A stretch of 5,898 nt of DNA from Tissierellia bacterium (GCA_012513395.1 JAAZCH010000200.1:1-5898), one strand, 5' to 3'; counted from the first letter of the stretch, positions 1 through 5,707 are shown. A program made the numbers and translations. The notes: generated by a model from the sequence alone, not told the origin.

Positions 1-1283
1 GACAATCCTATACCCTTTATCCCTAACCAAATAACGCAAATTATTCCTGTAATAGTCATGGCTAAACTGGTAGCCATAGCTAATCCTGTGATTCCAAATA
101 ATTTTGAAAACCAAAGATTTAGCACTATATTTAACAAAACACTAGAAACAGAAAGTATCACCGGTTCTTTTATTTGCCTTAGGGAATAAAATACCCTTTG
201 TCCTATGGTATTTAAAGCTATTCCCGTAATTCCTAGAGAGTAGAATAAAAGCCCTTTGGACGTAATTTCCAATGAGGTCAAATCGAAGGCGCCTCTAAAG
301 AAAAGTAGTGCGATTATTTCTTTTGAAAAAACCATAAGTCCTATCGTAGCGGGAATAACTAAAAATAAATTGTTCTTTAAAGTATAGTTGTAATTTTCCT
401 TAAGCTTATCTAACTCTCCGCTAGAAGCTAATCTACTCATATCTGTGTATTTTACAGTGACTATACTGATTATAACTACGCCTACTACAAATTCTTGGAC
501 TCCACTAGAATAATTTAAAGATGAAATGGCTCCCACTTCCAAGGTGCTGGCTATGGCTTTGTCCACTATAATATTCACTTCATTTACCAAAACTCCCATT
601 AAGACGGGAATGGATAATTTATTAATTATTGTTAAATTCTTATCTTTCATATTTAAAACTTTATCATATCTATAGCCTGTGGATAACAATCTGGGAATGA
701 AGATTAAATATTGCAAACTCATGCCGATTCCAGTACCTATTCCTAGTACTTTATAGCCCATTTTTCCTGATGCAATTATGGATATTATGATGATTATATT
801 CATAATAATACTGCTAGCTACCGTCACATTAAAAAGCTTATAAGCCTGTAAATAACCTCGATATACGCCTGCAACTGACGCGATTATTATGCTAGTCATA
901 ACCATTCTAGCAAAAAATATCCCTTGATTAAAAGTATCTCCATCTAATCCTATAGCAGCTAAGCTCATAATCTCCCTTGCAAATACCAATCCCACAACTG
1001 TGAATAATGTGGATAAGATTAAGGTTAAGTTTACGACATTGTTTGTAAATTTATCTGCTATCAGGCGTCCTTGTTCTCTTTTTATTCTAGAATAGACAGG
1101 CACAAATCCCGTAGCCATTCCCAAATTTATTCCATTGATTAGAATCGAAGGAATAAAAAAGGATACTAAGAAAGCATCCGCTGTATTTCCAGTTCCGTAG
1201 ACGTAGGAAAGAGCGATCTCTCTTAGTAGCCCAAAAATCTTTGATACAATTGTTACAAGCATTAAAATTAACGATTGTTGCAT
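1..1283 (-). CDS. murJ: MurJ/MviN-family lipid II flippase (C-terminus beyond window)
   Basis: I translated 427 codons from ATG at 1283 to the left edge with no stop. Full MurJ proteins have about 500-530 residues, so roughly the last fifth is missing. The protein is almost entirely hydrophobic helices. It carries family landmarks: SKIFGLLRE (residues 14-22), TADAF (34-38), a VPVYSR segment (61-66) and the helix-8/9 region FFRGAFDLTSLEITSKGLLFYSLGI (within 328-351). The family belongs to the MOP exporters and flips lipid II across the cytoplasmic membrane for peptidoglycan synthesis. The ATG lies one base after the stop of the upstream cyclodeaminase-like gene (TAA-T-ATG) and has no strong Shine-Dalgarno, so translational coupling is likely. 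The conserved basic residue expected near position 261 (YANRL-type motif) reads YSSGV instead, so a related MOP flippase with another substrate is possible. The family call is firm; the substrate is inferred. Confidence 0.9.
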   Translation of the reverse strand, partial: MQQSLILMLVTIVSKIFGLLREIALSYVYGTGNTADAFLVSFFIPSILINGINLGMATGFVPVYSRIKREQGRLIADKFTNNVVNLTLILSTLFTVVGLVFAREIMSLAAIGLDGDTFNQGIFFARMVMTSIIIASVAGVYRGYLQAYKLFNVTVASSIIMNIIIIISIIASGKMGYKVLGIGTGIGMSLQYLIFIPRLLSTGYRYDKVLNMKDKNLTIINKLSIPVLMGVLVNEVNIIVDKAIASTLEVGAISSLNYSSGVQEFVVGVVIISIVTVKYTDMSRLASSGELDKLKENYNYTLKNNLFLVIPATIGLMVFSKEIIALLFFRGAFDLTSLEITSKGLLFYSLGITGIALNTIGQRVFYSLRQIKEPVILSVSSVLLNIVLNLWFSKLFGITGLAMATSLAMTITGIICVIWLGIKGIGL

Positions 1284-1284
1284 A

Positions 1285-1926
1285 TTACGCTTCTAGTCTA
1301 TTATACACATTTCTCATTATTAAACTTCTAGTGTCTTTTGCTATATTTAATATCTCGTCAATTTTTCCTTCTACATCTGCAGTGTAGTCGCCTTTTTTCA
1401 TGCTATTCAAATTGATTTTAACATTCAATAAAGCTCCTTCTACTCCTACATAAGATAGAAGAGTTCCCACGCCCACGTCTGTGATGGCATTTACATTTCC
1501 GTGTATGGAAAGTACTTCCATTAAGAATAGGGCTTCTAAGCTGAGATTTGCAATTTTTAGAGGAACTTCAATGGCTTTTTTATAGCCTTCTTGAATGGCA
1601 TCTCCTCTAATAATTTTTTCTTCTTCAGTCTCTTTTGGCATTTTAAAAGCTTCCATTACGCTGTCAAAAGCAGTAGTGTCGTTTTCCATTTCTATCAATA
1701 ATTGTCTAGAAATGTCTTGTAGTTTTTCTGCAGAATCATCTAATTTCATTCGAAGCTCTGGTTCAAATTCGTTATAAACCTTTTTCCCTTGGGTAAGTTC
1801 ATAAACCATTACATTAAGTGCAGCTCCTAAGCTTCCTGCTAAAGCGGAAACACTACCGCCACCTGGCGTAGGTGCTCCTGAGCCTGTTTTTTCGATAAAT
1901 TCTGATATAGATATGTTTTTTAACAT
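1285..1926 (-). CDS. fchA: Formimidoyl-THF cyclodeaminase / methenyl-THF cyclohydrolase family protein
   Basis: This 213-residue protein has the length of stand-alone bacterial FTCD_C-domain proteins (about 205-215). Family motifs are visible in order: GSGAPTPGGGSVSALAGSLG (15-34), a helix with NDTTAFDSV (82-90), MPKETEEEK (96-104), and GNVNAITDVGVGTLL (143-157) followed by GALLNVKINL (164-173). The family acts on folate one-carbon units in the cytoplasm, either releasing ammonia from formimino-THF or hydrolysing methenyl-THF to formyl-THF. Sequence alone does not separate the two, and no formiminotransferase domain or hut gene is present in the window, so the symbol is provisional. The start is secure: AGGAGG (1933-1938) sits six bases upstream of the ATG and overlaps the TAG stop of the preceding gene (TAGGAGG). 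The gap to that gene is 10 bp and to murJ one base, so it is within the spo0J operon. Confidence 0.88.
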   Translation of the reverse strand: MLKNISISEFIEKTGSGAPTPGGGSVSALAGSLGAALNVMVYELTQGKKVYNEFEPELRMKLDDSAEKLQDISRQLLIEMENDTTAFDSVMEAFKMPKETEEEKIIRGDAIQEGYKKAIEVPLKIANLSLEALFLMEVLSIHGNVNAITDVGVGTLLSYVGVEGALLNVKINLNSMKKGDYTADVEGKIDEILNIAKDTRSLIMRNVYNRLEA

Positions 1927-1936
1927 ATATTTCCTC

Positions 1937-2767
1937 CTATATATTTAATATTCCTTCTACCAAAGTTCTTGCATTCATTTTAATGAATATTTTATCTTCC
2001 TCTATGTCGATATCCAATATGGCATATTGGCCAGTGTTTAGGACATGACAGATTTTAGAAATTTTTTCTTTTTTCACTCCCATATTTAAAAGGTATCTGG
2101 TGATGTAGGAGATTTGTGTTCGTGAATCCAGCTTGTGCCCAGAGTCCATGGGGGCTCTTTCTACATGAAAGAAAACCATATCGAACTCTCTATCATAATA
2201 GACTATGAGATACTCTTGATCCATTTCTCCTAAGTCCACTCTTTTTTTTCTCAGTGCAGAAAACGTCATGGAATCTTCAGTGTAATAAAATTTTGTCCCT
2301 TCTAGGGGATCTTCAATATTTTCTAGCTTTTCCACTGAATAGTTTTCAAAATCTTCTTTATCTATGGATTTTAGACTTTCTAGAGTAATTTCATGAGTTA
2401 TTCCAATGGGCGTCATGTCTCCATAAGTTATGGATATCTTATTTTTACAATTTTCCGTATCCAAAGTAATATATCGCTCTCCAGATTCTATTTCCCTTAT
2501 ATAATTGGATTCAGTTAAGGTATAAATAGCCGCTACACTTGCATAGAGACAATCAGATGTTTCTCCTTTTGTGGAGTAGACTTTCGTCTTTAGAATATCT
2601 GATACATTAGATCTGACAAATACTGTTCTATAAGTATTCAGTATTTTGCCAATATCTGCCATATTTTCATTTGTAAGAGTTCTTCTGTTGTCGACAACTA
2701 CGGGAATGGTGACCCCTTTAAGATTCTCTTCACCTAGTAATTCTATAAAGTAAACATTATATTGCAT
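1937..2767 (-). CDS. Divergent PhzF-fold protein lacking the usual catalytic residues
   Basis: This 276-residue protein resembles the PhzF isomerase/epimerase family in length and in the order of its landmarks. An N-terminal strand MQYNVYFIEL leads to GVTIPVVVDNRRTLTNENM (18-36), matching the GNPxAVxxDAxxLSDExM pattern. IGKILNTYRTVFV (39-51) matches IAxELNLSETVFV, TKVYSTKGE (61-69) matches KVRIFTPKGE, and DCLYASVAAIYTL (72-84) matches xCGHATxAAxYxL. The end, GQYAILDIDIEEDKIFIKMNARTLVEGIL (within 246-274), matches the closing strands of the family. The residues expected for catalysis are absent: Arg47 stands where PhzF has the acidic Glu, Leu74-Tyr75 replace Gly-His, and no EDPVTGS motif is found (MDSGHKLDS at 207-215 is the nearest). 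I infer a non-enzymatic or re-purposed PhzF fold. Its start overlaps the spo0J stop by one base (TAATG), with AGGTGA just upstream. Whether it serves in partitioning is unknown. The family assignment comes from pattern reading, not a search. Confidence 0.75.
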   Translation of the reverse strand: MQYNVYFIELLGEENLKGVTIPVVVDNRRTLTNENMADIGKILNTYRTVFVRSNVSDILKTKVYSTKGETSDCLYASVAAIYTLTESNYIREIESGERYITLDTENCKNKISITYGDMTPIGITHEITLESLKSIDKEDFENYSVEKLENIEDPLEGTKFYYTEDSMTFSALRKKRVDLGEMDQEYLIVYYDREFDMVFFHVERAPMDSGHKLDSRTQISYITRYLLNMGVKKEKISKICHVLNTGQYAILDIDIEEDKIFIKMNARTLVEGILNI

Positions 2768-3609
2768 TATTCACCTACAATGATTTCTATAATTCTTTGG
2801 AGATCTTCGTTATCATAATAATTGATGGATATAACTTTTTGCGATTCGTTTATCCTAACCTTTGTGCCTAAACGATCCATAAAGCTTTCTTCCACTTCCA
2901 TTAAGTGAATATTTGGGCTTTTTATTCTTTTCTTTCTTTTTTTAGCTTTGGCTACAGCCTTTACGCTTATTTTATTTTCCATTATTTCCAATGCTCGCTT
3001 ATACTGCTCGTCATTGTCTGTAATGGATAGTAATTCTCGTCCTATAGAATAACTGATTTGGCCTGATTTCAAGAATTCTAATACTCTCTCGTCTAGTCGC
3101 AATAGTCTAATGGTATTTGAAATATAAGGTCTACTTTTTCCTATTGCCTTGGACAAGTCTTCTTGGGTCAATTCGTATTTGTCTATAATGGACTTATAAG
3201 CCACTGCTTCATCATAAGGATTCAAATCTTCCCTTTGGATATTTTCTATAATAGAAAGATTTTCTCCTTCAAAATCATCTAATTCCCTTATTATCGCAGG
3301 TATCGTGTCTTTGTTAGCTAATTTTGAAGCTCTGTATCTTCTTTCTCCTGCAACAATCTCATATTTTTTCCCAACTTTCCTAACTATGATAGGCTGGATT
3401 ACGCCGTATTCAGAAATAGAATTAGCAAGTTCTTTTAAGGATTCCTCGTCGAAGGCCTGTCTTGGCTGATCTTCTCGAGGTTCTACATCGTCTAGCTTTA
3501 ATTCTTGTATTTCAAGTTCATTGCTTGGTTTTAGTATTTCTTCGACTTTGTTTTTGTCACTGATAAAGGCACCTAGACCTCTATTTAAGCCACCTTTTTT
3601 CCTAGTCAT
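2767..3609 (-). CDS. parB: Chromosome partitioning protein ParB/Spo0J
   Basis: This is a 280-residue CTP-dependent DNA clamp that loads at parS, spreads, and recruits SMC/condensin. Domains are canonical. The N-terminal LNRGLGAFI (8-16) is the short basic motif that contacts ParA. The ParB/Srx nucleotide-binding domain holds GVIQPIIV (69-76), GERRYRAS (88-95) and ENIQREDLNP (122-131). A helix-turn-helix spans about 147-170 (LTQEDLSKAIGKSRPYIS). A basic linker KAKKRKKR comes near 221-228, and the dimerisation domain holds GTKVRINE and YYDNEDLQRIIEII. The region that normally reads GHARALL reads SIGRELL (188-194). I chose ATG at 3609, which overlaps the soj stop (ATGACTAG); an in-frame GTG at 3615 would add two residues and cannot be excluded. 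The gene lies directly after soj, and two perfect parS sites lie upstream at 4660 and 5303. Confidence 0.96.
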   Translation of the reverse strand: MTRKKGGLNRGLGAFISDKNKVEEILKPSNELEIQELKLDDVEPREDQPRQAFDEESLKELANSISEYGVIQPIIVRKVGKKYEIVAGERRYRASKLANKDTIPAIIRELDDFEGENLSIIENIQREDLNPYDEAVAYKSIIDKYELTQEDLSKAIGKSRPYISNTIRLLRLDERVLEFLKSGQISYSIGRELLSITDNDEQYKRALEIMENKISVKAVAKAKKRKKRIKSPNIHLMEVEESFMDRLGTKVRINESQKVISINYYDNEDLQRIIEIIVGE

Positions 3610-4375
3610 CTTCACCCATCCTGTCTAATATTTCCTTAGAAAGAGCTCTGTAATTCCAAGCACCTTTGCTAATTCTATCGTAATCAAATATACTCATGCC
3701 ATATGAAGGAGCCTCTGCCAATCTTACATTTCTATTGATAAGAGTTTTAAACACAGCATCCCCAAATACATTTCTAACTTCTTCCACTACATCTGAAGAA
3801 AGCCTAGTTCTAGAGTCATGCATAACCATAACCACGCCTAGAATTTCCAACTCCGGATTGTAGTTTCCTTGAACCATTTTTATGGTCTCTAAAAGTTGTC
3901 CAGTACCTTCCAAAGCGTAAAATTCTGATTGGATAGGAACTAATACATAATCAGATGCGATTAATGACATAATGCTGAGTATTCCCAAAGAAGGAGGACA
4001 ATCGATTATAATTATATCGTAATCATCTTTGATTTCTACTATGGATTCCTTTATCAAATGATGCCAATCATCAGTTTGGGCAAGTTCTATCTCTAGACCT
4101 GCTAAATCGATATCCGAGGGTACTAACCACAAATTCTTTGCATTGGTCCCAATTACAGTATCTACCATGGGGACTCCATTATGAATTGCGTCATATACAT
4201 TTAATTCCAATGAATCTTTATCAATCCCAAGTCCGCTAGTAGCATTCCCTTGGGGATCTAAATCTATTAGTAATACCTTTTTATTTCTTCGCCCTAAACC
4301 TGCAGCTAAATTAATAGCGGTTGTAGTCTTTCCTACACCACCTTTTTGATTAAAAATTCCAATAGTTTTACCCAT
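3602..4375 (-). CDS. soj: Chromosome partitioning ATPase ParA/Soj
   Basis: This is a 257-residue deviant-Walker ATPase that binds nucleoid DNA as an ATP dimer. With ParB it helps segregate origins, and in Bacillus it also controls DnaA. Visible motifs: Walker A KGGVGKTT (11-18), IDLDPQGN (37-44) containing Asp40, and Walker B DIIIIDCPPS (120-129). Arg189 in DSRTRLS and Arg218 in RNVRLAEAPSYG fall at the numbers known for the DNA-binding arginines of B. subtilis Soj. That agreement, together with GAGG six bases upstream of the codon, favours ATG 4375. An in-frame ATG at 4396 would add seven residues (MKSMRCH) that look unlike the family and has no Shine-Dalgarno. The gene overlaps parB by 8 bp, so the two are translationally coupled. 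It is the first gene of the packed five-gene run. No defects were seen. Confidence 0.96.
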   Translation of the reverse strand: MGKTIGIFNQKGGVGKTTTAINLAAGLGRRNKKVLLIDLDPQGNATSGLGIDKDSLELNVYDAIHNGVPMVDTVIGTNAKNLWLVPSDIDLAGLEIELAQTDDWHHLIKESIVEIKDDYDIIIIDCPPSLGILSIMSLIASDYVLVPIQSEFYALEGTGQLLETIKMVQGNYNPELEILGVVMVMHDSRTRLSSDVVEEVRNVFGDAVFKTLINRNVRLAEAPSYGMSIFDYDRISKGAWNYRALSKEILDRMGEDD

Positions 4376-4379
4376 GTGA

Positions 4380-4385
4380 CACCTC
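4380..4385 (-). promoter_or_regulatory. Ribosome binding site deciding the soj start
   Basis: GAGGTG on the minus strand, with its GAGG core six bases before ATG 4375. No comparable purine run precedes the alternative ATG at 4396, so this site supports the 257-residue Soj. Confidence 0.7.
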
Positions 4386-4396
4386 ATACTTTTCAT

Positions 4397-4413
4397 ATCA
4401 TATTAATAGTATA
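4397..4413 (-). promoter_or_regulatory. Possible -10 elements of the soj operon promoter
   Basis: Minus-strand TATACT (4408-4413) and TATGAT (4397-4402) each match TATAAT at five of six positions and lie at a sensible distance before the soj ribosome binding site. Neither has a convincing TTGACA-like partner; TTTATA at 17-bp spacing from the first is weak. The AT-rich stretch makes chance matches likely. The call rests mainly on the need for a promoter before the five-gene run, since a stem-loop at 4678-4730 separates it from the upstream gene. Confidence 0.3.
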
Positions 4414-4456
4414 AATCAAATTCAGATAAATATAAAGGGAAATTGAAGGATATTTA

Positions 4457-4587
4457 AAGATGTCAGTAAATTTCATCTAGGATACGCGTTTTGCTGACGC
4501 AAAAATATTTTTAAATCCAATACAAAACCAACATATTCCACCTGCAAACAAAACGTATCCAATTGCAAATTGTAAGCTATTAACTCC
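4457..4587 (+). repeat. Decayed copy of the heptamer-array repeat
   Basis: Several blocks match the repeat right of the membrane gene, in the same order and orientation. AAGATGTCA is shared with the block near 5420. CCAACATATTC (4528-4538) is identical to 5576-5586. An ACGTATCC header follows at about 4553, then 7-bp phased units CAATTGC, AAATTGT, AAGCTAT and TAACTCC (4560-4587), which parallel 5715-5749. The 18 bases at 4568-4585 match the array at 5730-5747 with one difference. The large palindromes of the right-hand copy are mostly lost. Confidence 0.55.
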
Positions 4588-4659
4588 AAAAAATGCACAA
4601 GTGCACCTATTCGCTAACACAGAAAAACTCTGCTCTCTATAATCTATAATCTGCTTTAA

Positions 4660-4675
4660 TGTTTCACGTGAAACA
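4660..4675. promoter_or_regulatory. parS centromere site (perfect)
   Basis: TGTTTCACGTGAAACA is a perfect 16-bp palindrome identical to the Bacillus parS consensus. It is the loading site for the ParB clamp encoded 1 kb away. It lies between soj and the membrane protein gene, two bases from the foot of a stem-loop. Confidence 0.97.
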
Positions 4676-4677
4676 AA

Positions 4678-4730
4678 ATGACCTGGAACTACATTTGACA
4701 TTTCTTATTTGCCAAATATAACCAGGTCAT
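4678..4730 (-). terminator. Stem-loop, probable terminator of the membrane protein gene
   Basis: ATGACCTGG (4678-4686) pairs with CCAGGTCAT (4722-4730), nine base pairs. After an internal loop, ATTTGACA pairs with TGCCAAAT apart from one mismatch, leaving a nine-base loop. On the minus strand the hairpin begins 14 bases after the stop at 4744 and is followed by TTTTGTTT. On the plus strand it is followed by CCTTTTTT, so it may act both ways. The internal loop and interrupted T-run make it a moderate candidate. Confidence 0.55.
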
Positions 4731-4743
4731 ATTCCTTTTTTAT

Positions 4744-5277
4744 TTACTTGTCTTCAAACATTCCTATTTGATTTTCTAAAATTTGTGCCTTCGGAGTTTC
4801 AACTTTCCAGCTTTCATCTTCAAAAGGGTTTTCTTCAAATGATTTATCTTCTATTCCTAAAAAGTCAATTTGACTAGCTGATTGAGATGAAGTTCTAGGA
4901 AGATCCATCGTAATTTCATAAGAAGATGACTTCTCTCTAATGTCTTGGTTTTTAACGTCTAGAATCTCTTTTAAGAGCAATGTATCTCTCTCTATACGTT
5001 CTCTATCACGAATGTCTCGGATTCGCCTTTTTTCTCTAAATCTTTCTTTTTTATAGTCATTATAATAGGCAAGGGAATATCTAATCGTGAACAAAGCAAG
5101 TATAACTACTGTTATCAATTTAATTCGATCATCTAAACCCACATAAAAATCAGTACTAGCCAAGAAGCTAATTCCAATAATGGGAAATACCAATCTCTTG
5201 AATCTCTTAGAGTCCAAGGTATAATCCCAAACAAAATACCCAATTATTCCTAAAAATATAAAAATTCTAAGTATCAT
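4744..5277 (-). CDS. Membrane protein of unknown function with charged cytoplasmic tail
   Basis: I do not recognise this 177-residue protein. The N-terminal part has three hydrophobic segments: about 2-18, a weaker one at 29-41, and 52-70. A strongly basic, Arg/Glu-rich stretch follows (75-117), probably helical or coiled-coil. Then comes a Ser-rich, acidic, probably disordered tail. The tail holds QIDFL (136-140) and, three residues from the end, QIGMF (170-174). The latter resembles the QL[SD]LF peptide by which bacterial proteins bind the DNA polymerase sliding clamp; that reading is inference. Positive residues flanking segments 1 and 3 suggest the tail is cytoplasmic. AAGGA sits seven bases before the ATG. 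The gene lies between two perfect parS sites and sits between rsmG and soj, where Bacillus carries noc, but it has no ParB-like motif. It appears to be a separate transcript, with a stem-loop after it. Confidence 0.85.
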   Translation of the reverse strand: MILRIFIFLGIIGYFVWDYTLDSKRFKRLVFPIIGISFLASTDFYVGLDDRIKLITVVILALFTIRYSLAYYNDYKKERFREKRRIRDIRDRERIERDTLLLKEILDVKNQDIREKSSSYEITMDLPRTSSQSASQIDFLGIEDKSFEENPFEDESWKVETPKAQILENQIGMFEDK

Positions 5278-5302
5278 TTTTCTTCCTTATCTATTTTCAA
5301 AA

Positions 5303-5318
5303 TGTTTCACGTGAAACA
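5303..5318. promoter_or_regulatory. parS centromere site (perfect)
   Basis: A second copy of TGTTTCACGTGAAACA, identical to the one at 4660 and 628 bp from its midpoint. It lies in the leader of the membrane protein gene, 25 bp before the ATG, so ParB loading and spreading here could affect that gene's transcription. Confidence 0.97.
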
Positions 5319-5354
5319 TATAAGTATTATTAACAACAAATTTAAAGTAAACAC

Positions 5355-5384
5355 ATTCTATCTGTCATACAAAGGCGCAGTCAA
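5355..5384 (-). promoter_or_regulatory. Possible promoter of the membrane protein gene, inside a repeat
   Basis: On the minus strand TTGACT (5379-5384) and TAGAAT (5355-5360) are separated by 18 bases, each matching the housekeeping consensus at five of six positions. Transcription would start near 5348, giving a leader of about 70 bases that contains parS. The elements lie within a repeat copy. In the sister copy at 5583 the TAGAAT is kept, but the nearest TTGACA is 25 bases away. Confidence 0.35.
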
Positions 5385-5416
5385 CTGTAAATTGTTAACT
5401 CTAAACTTTTAACTAA
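5355..5416 (+). repeat. Heptamer-array repeat, copy 1
   Basis: The first 23 bases (5355-5377) are identical to 5583-5605. The header GCGCAGTC is followed by units in a strict 7-bp phase: CAACTGT, AAATTGT, TAACTCT, AAACTTT, TAACTAA (5382-5416). The consensus unit is YAAYTGT. Confidence 0.75.
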
Positions 5417-5431
5417 TAGAAGATGTCATTT

Positions 5432-5461
5432 GGGAAATTAGAGATGAAACTCAAATTTCCC
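5432..5461. repeat. Palindrome 1 of the repeat cluster
   Basis: GGGAAATTAGAG (5432-5443) pairs with CTCAAATTTCCC (5450-5461) at 11 of 12 positions around a six-base loop. No T-run follows on either strand, so it is not an obvious terminator. Confidence 0.75.
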
Positions 5462-5462
5462 C

Positions 5463-5483
5463 GGGTCGCACAGAGTACGACCC
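5463..5483. repeat. Palindrome 2 of the repeat cluster
   Basis: GGGTCGCAC (5463-5471) pairs with GTACGACCC (5475-5483) at eight of nine positions, with AGA between. It begins two bases after palindrome 1. Confidence 0.75.
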
Positions 5484-5517
5484 CTACATCAAGACGCATT
5501 CAATTTGCCAATCGTAG

Positions 5518-5548
5518 GGGACGCGTTCCCACGCGTACCGCTGGTACG
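5518..5548. repeat. Palindrome 3, with two competing hairpins
   Basis: GGGACGCGT (5518-5526) pairs with ACGCGTACC (5531-5539) at eight of nine positions around TCCC. The right arm can instead pair onward: CGTACC (5534-5539) with GGTACG (5543-5548) around GCT. The two hairpins exclude each other. Confidence 0.7.
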
Positions 5549-5582
5549 AAGATAAAATTCAAGGCAATCACAATGCCAACAT

Positions 5583-5644
5583 ATTCTATCTGTCATACAA
5601 AGGCGTAGCCAACTGTCAACTTCTAATTGTAAACTGTTAACTGC
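5583..5644 (+). repeat. Heptamer-array repeat, copy 2
   Basis: It opens with the same 23 bases as copy 1, then a GCGTAGCC header and the units CAACTGT, CAACTTC, TAATTGT, AAACTGT, TAACTGC (5610-5644). The 25 bases at 5624-5648 match 5729-5753 with one difference. Confidence 0.75.
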
Positions 5645-5649
5645 ATAAA

Positions 5650-5691
5650 GGCGCAGCCACTGTTCGTTGTCCGTTGTACGCTGTACGTTAA
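5650..5691 (+). repeat. Heptamer-array repeat, copy 3 (GC-richer units)
   Basis: After the header GGCGCAGC come 7-bp units of a second type: CCACTGT, TCGTTGT, CCGTTGT, ACGCTGT, ACGTTAA (5657-5691). The phase and the TGT ending are kept, but CG replaces AA. Confidence 0.65.
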
Positions 5692-5692
5692 A

Positions 5693-5705
5693 ACACCGCA
5701 GGTGT
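5693..5705 (-). terminator. Weak hairpin, possible rsmG terminator
   Basis: On the minus strand ACACC-TGC-GGTGT is followed by TTT, about 55 bases after the rsmG stop. The five-pair stem and short T-run make it weak. It may simply be another palindrome of the repeat cluster. Confidence 0.25.
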
Positions 5706-5707
5706 CT

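Larger units (their letters stand above)
4376..4743. other. Intergenic region between soj and the membrane protein gene
   Basis: This 368-bp stretch holds the soj leader, a decayed copy of the repeat better preserved at 5355-5760, a perfect parS and a stem-loop. A 74-codon minus-strand frame (4701-4477) crosses it, but it starts in the loop of the stem-loop, reads through parS (as VSRET) and through the repeat, and lacks a good ribosome binding site. I regard it as non-coding. Confidence 0.7.

Noticed and set aside
1595..1777. Plus-strand 60-codon frame
   Set aside because: It lies wholly inside the cyclodeaminase-like gene on the opposite strand, and its Ser-rich composition is what the complement of that gene yields.
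3602..4396. Longer Soj starting at the upstream ATG (4396)
   Set aside because: The extra residues MKSMRCH do not fit the family and no Shine-Dalgarno precedes that ATG. The shorter start gives numbering identical to B. subtilis Soj at Lys16, Asp40, Arg189 and Arg218.
4477..4701. Minus-strand 74-codon frame with a hydrophobic C-terminal half
   Set aside because: Its ATG sits in the loop of a stem-loop, it has no good ribosome binding site, it reads through parS, and its second half translates the decayed heptamer repeat (VNSLQFA comes from the array). It is most likely chance coding.
4744..5277. Noc (nucleoid occlusion ParB paralogue), expected between rsmG and soj
   Set aside because: The encoded protein has membrane segments and a charged tail, and no GERR-type motif or helix-turn-helix, so it only shares Noc's position.
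5278..5350. Riboswitch or T-box in the leader of the membrane gene
   Set aside because: The leader is short and AT-rich; apart from the parS palindrome I found no conserved stem or specifier-like element.
5423..5608. Plus-strand 61-codon frame
   Set aside because: It is a translation of the palindrome cluster and repeat copy 2, has no ribosome binding site, and resembles no protein I know.
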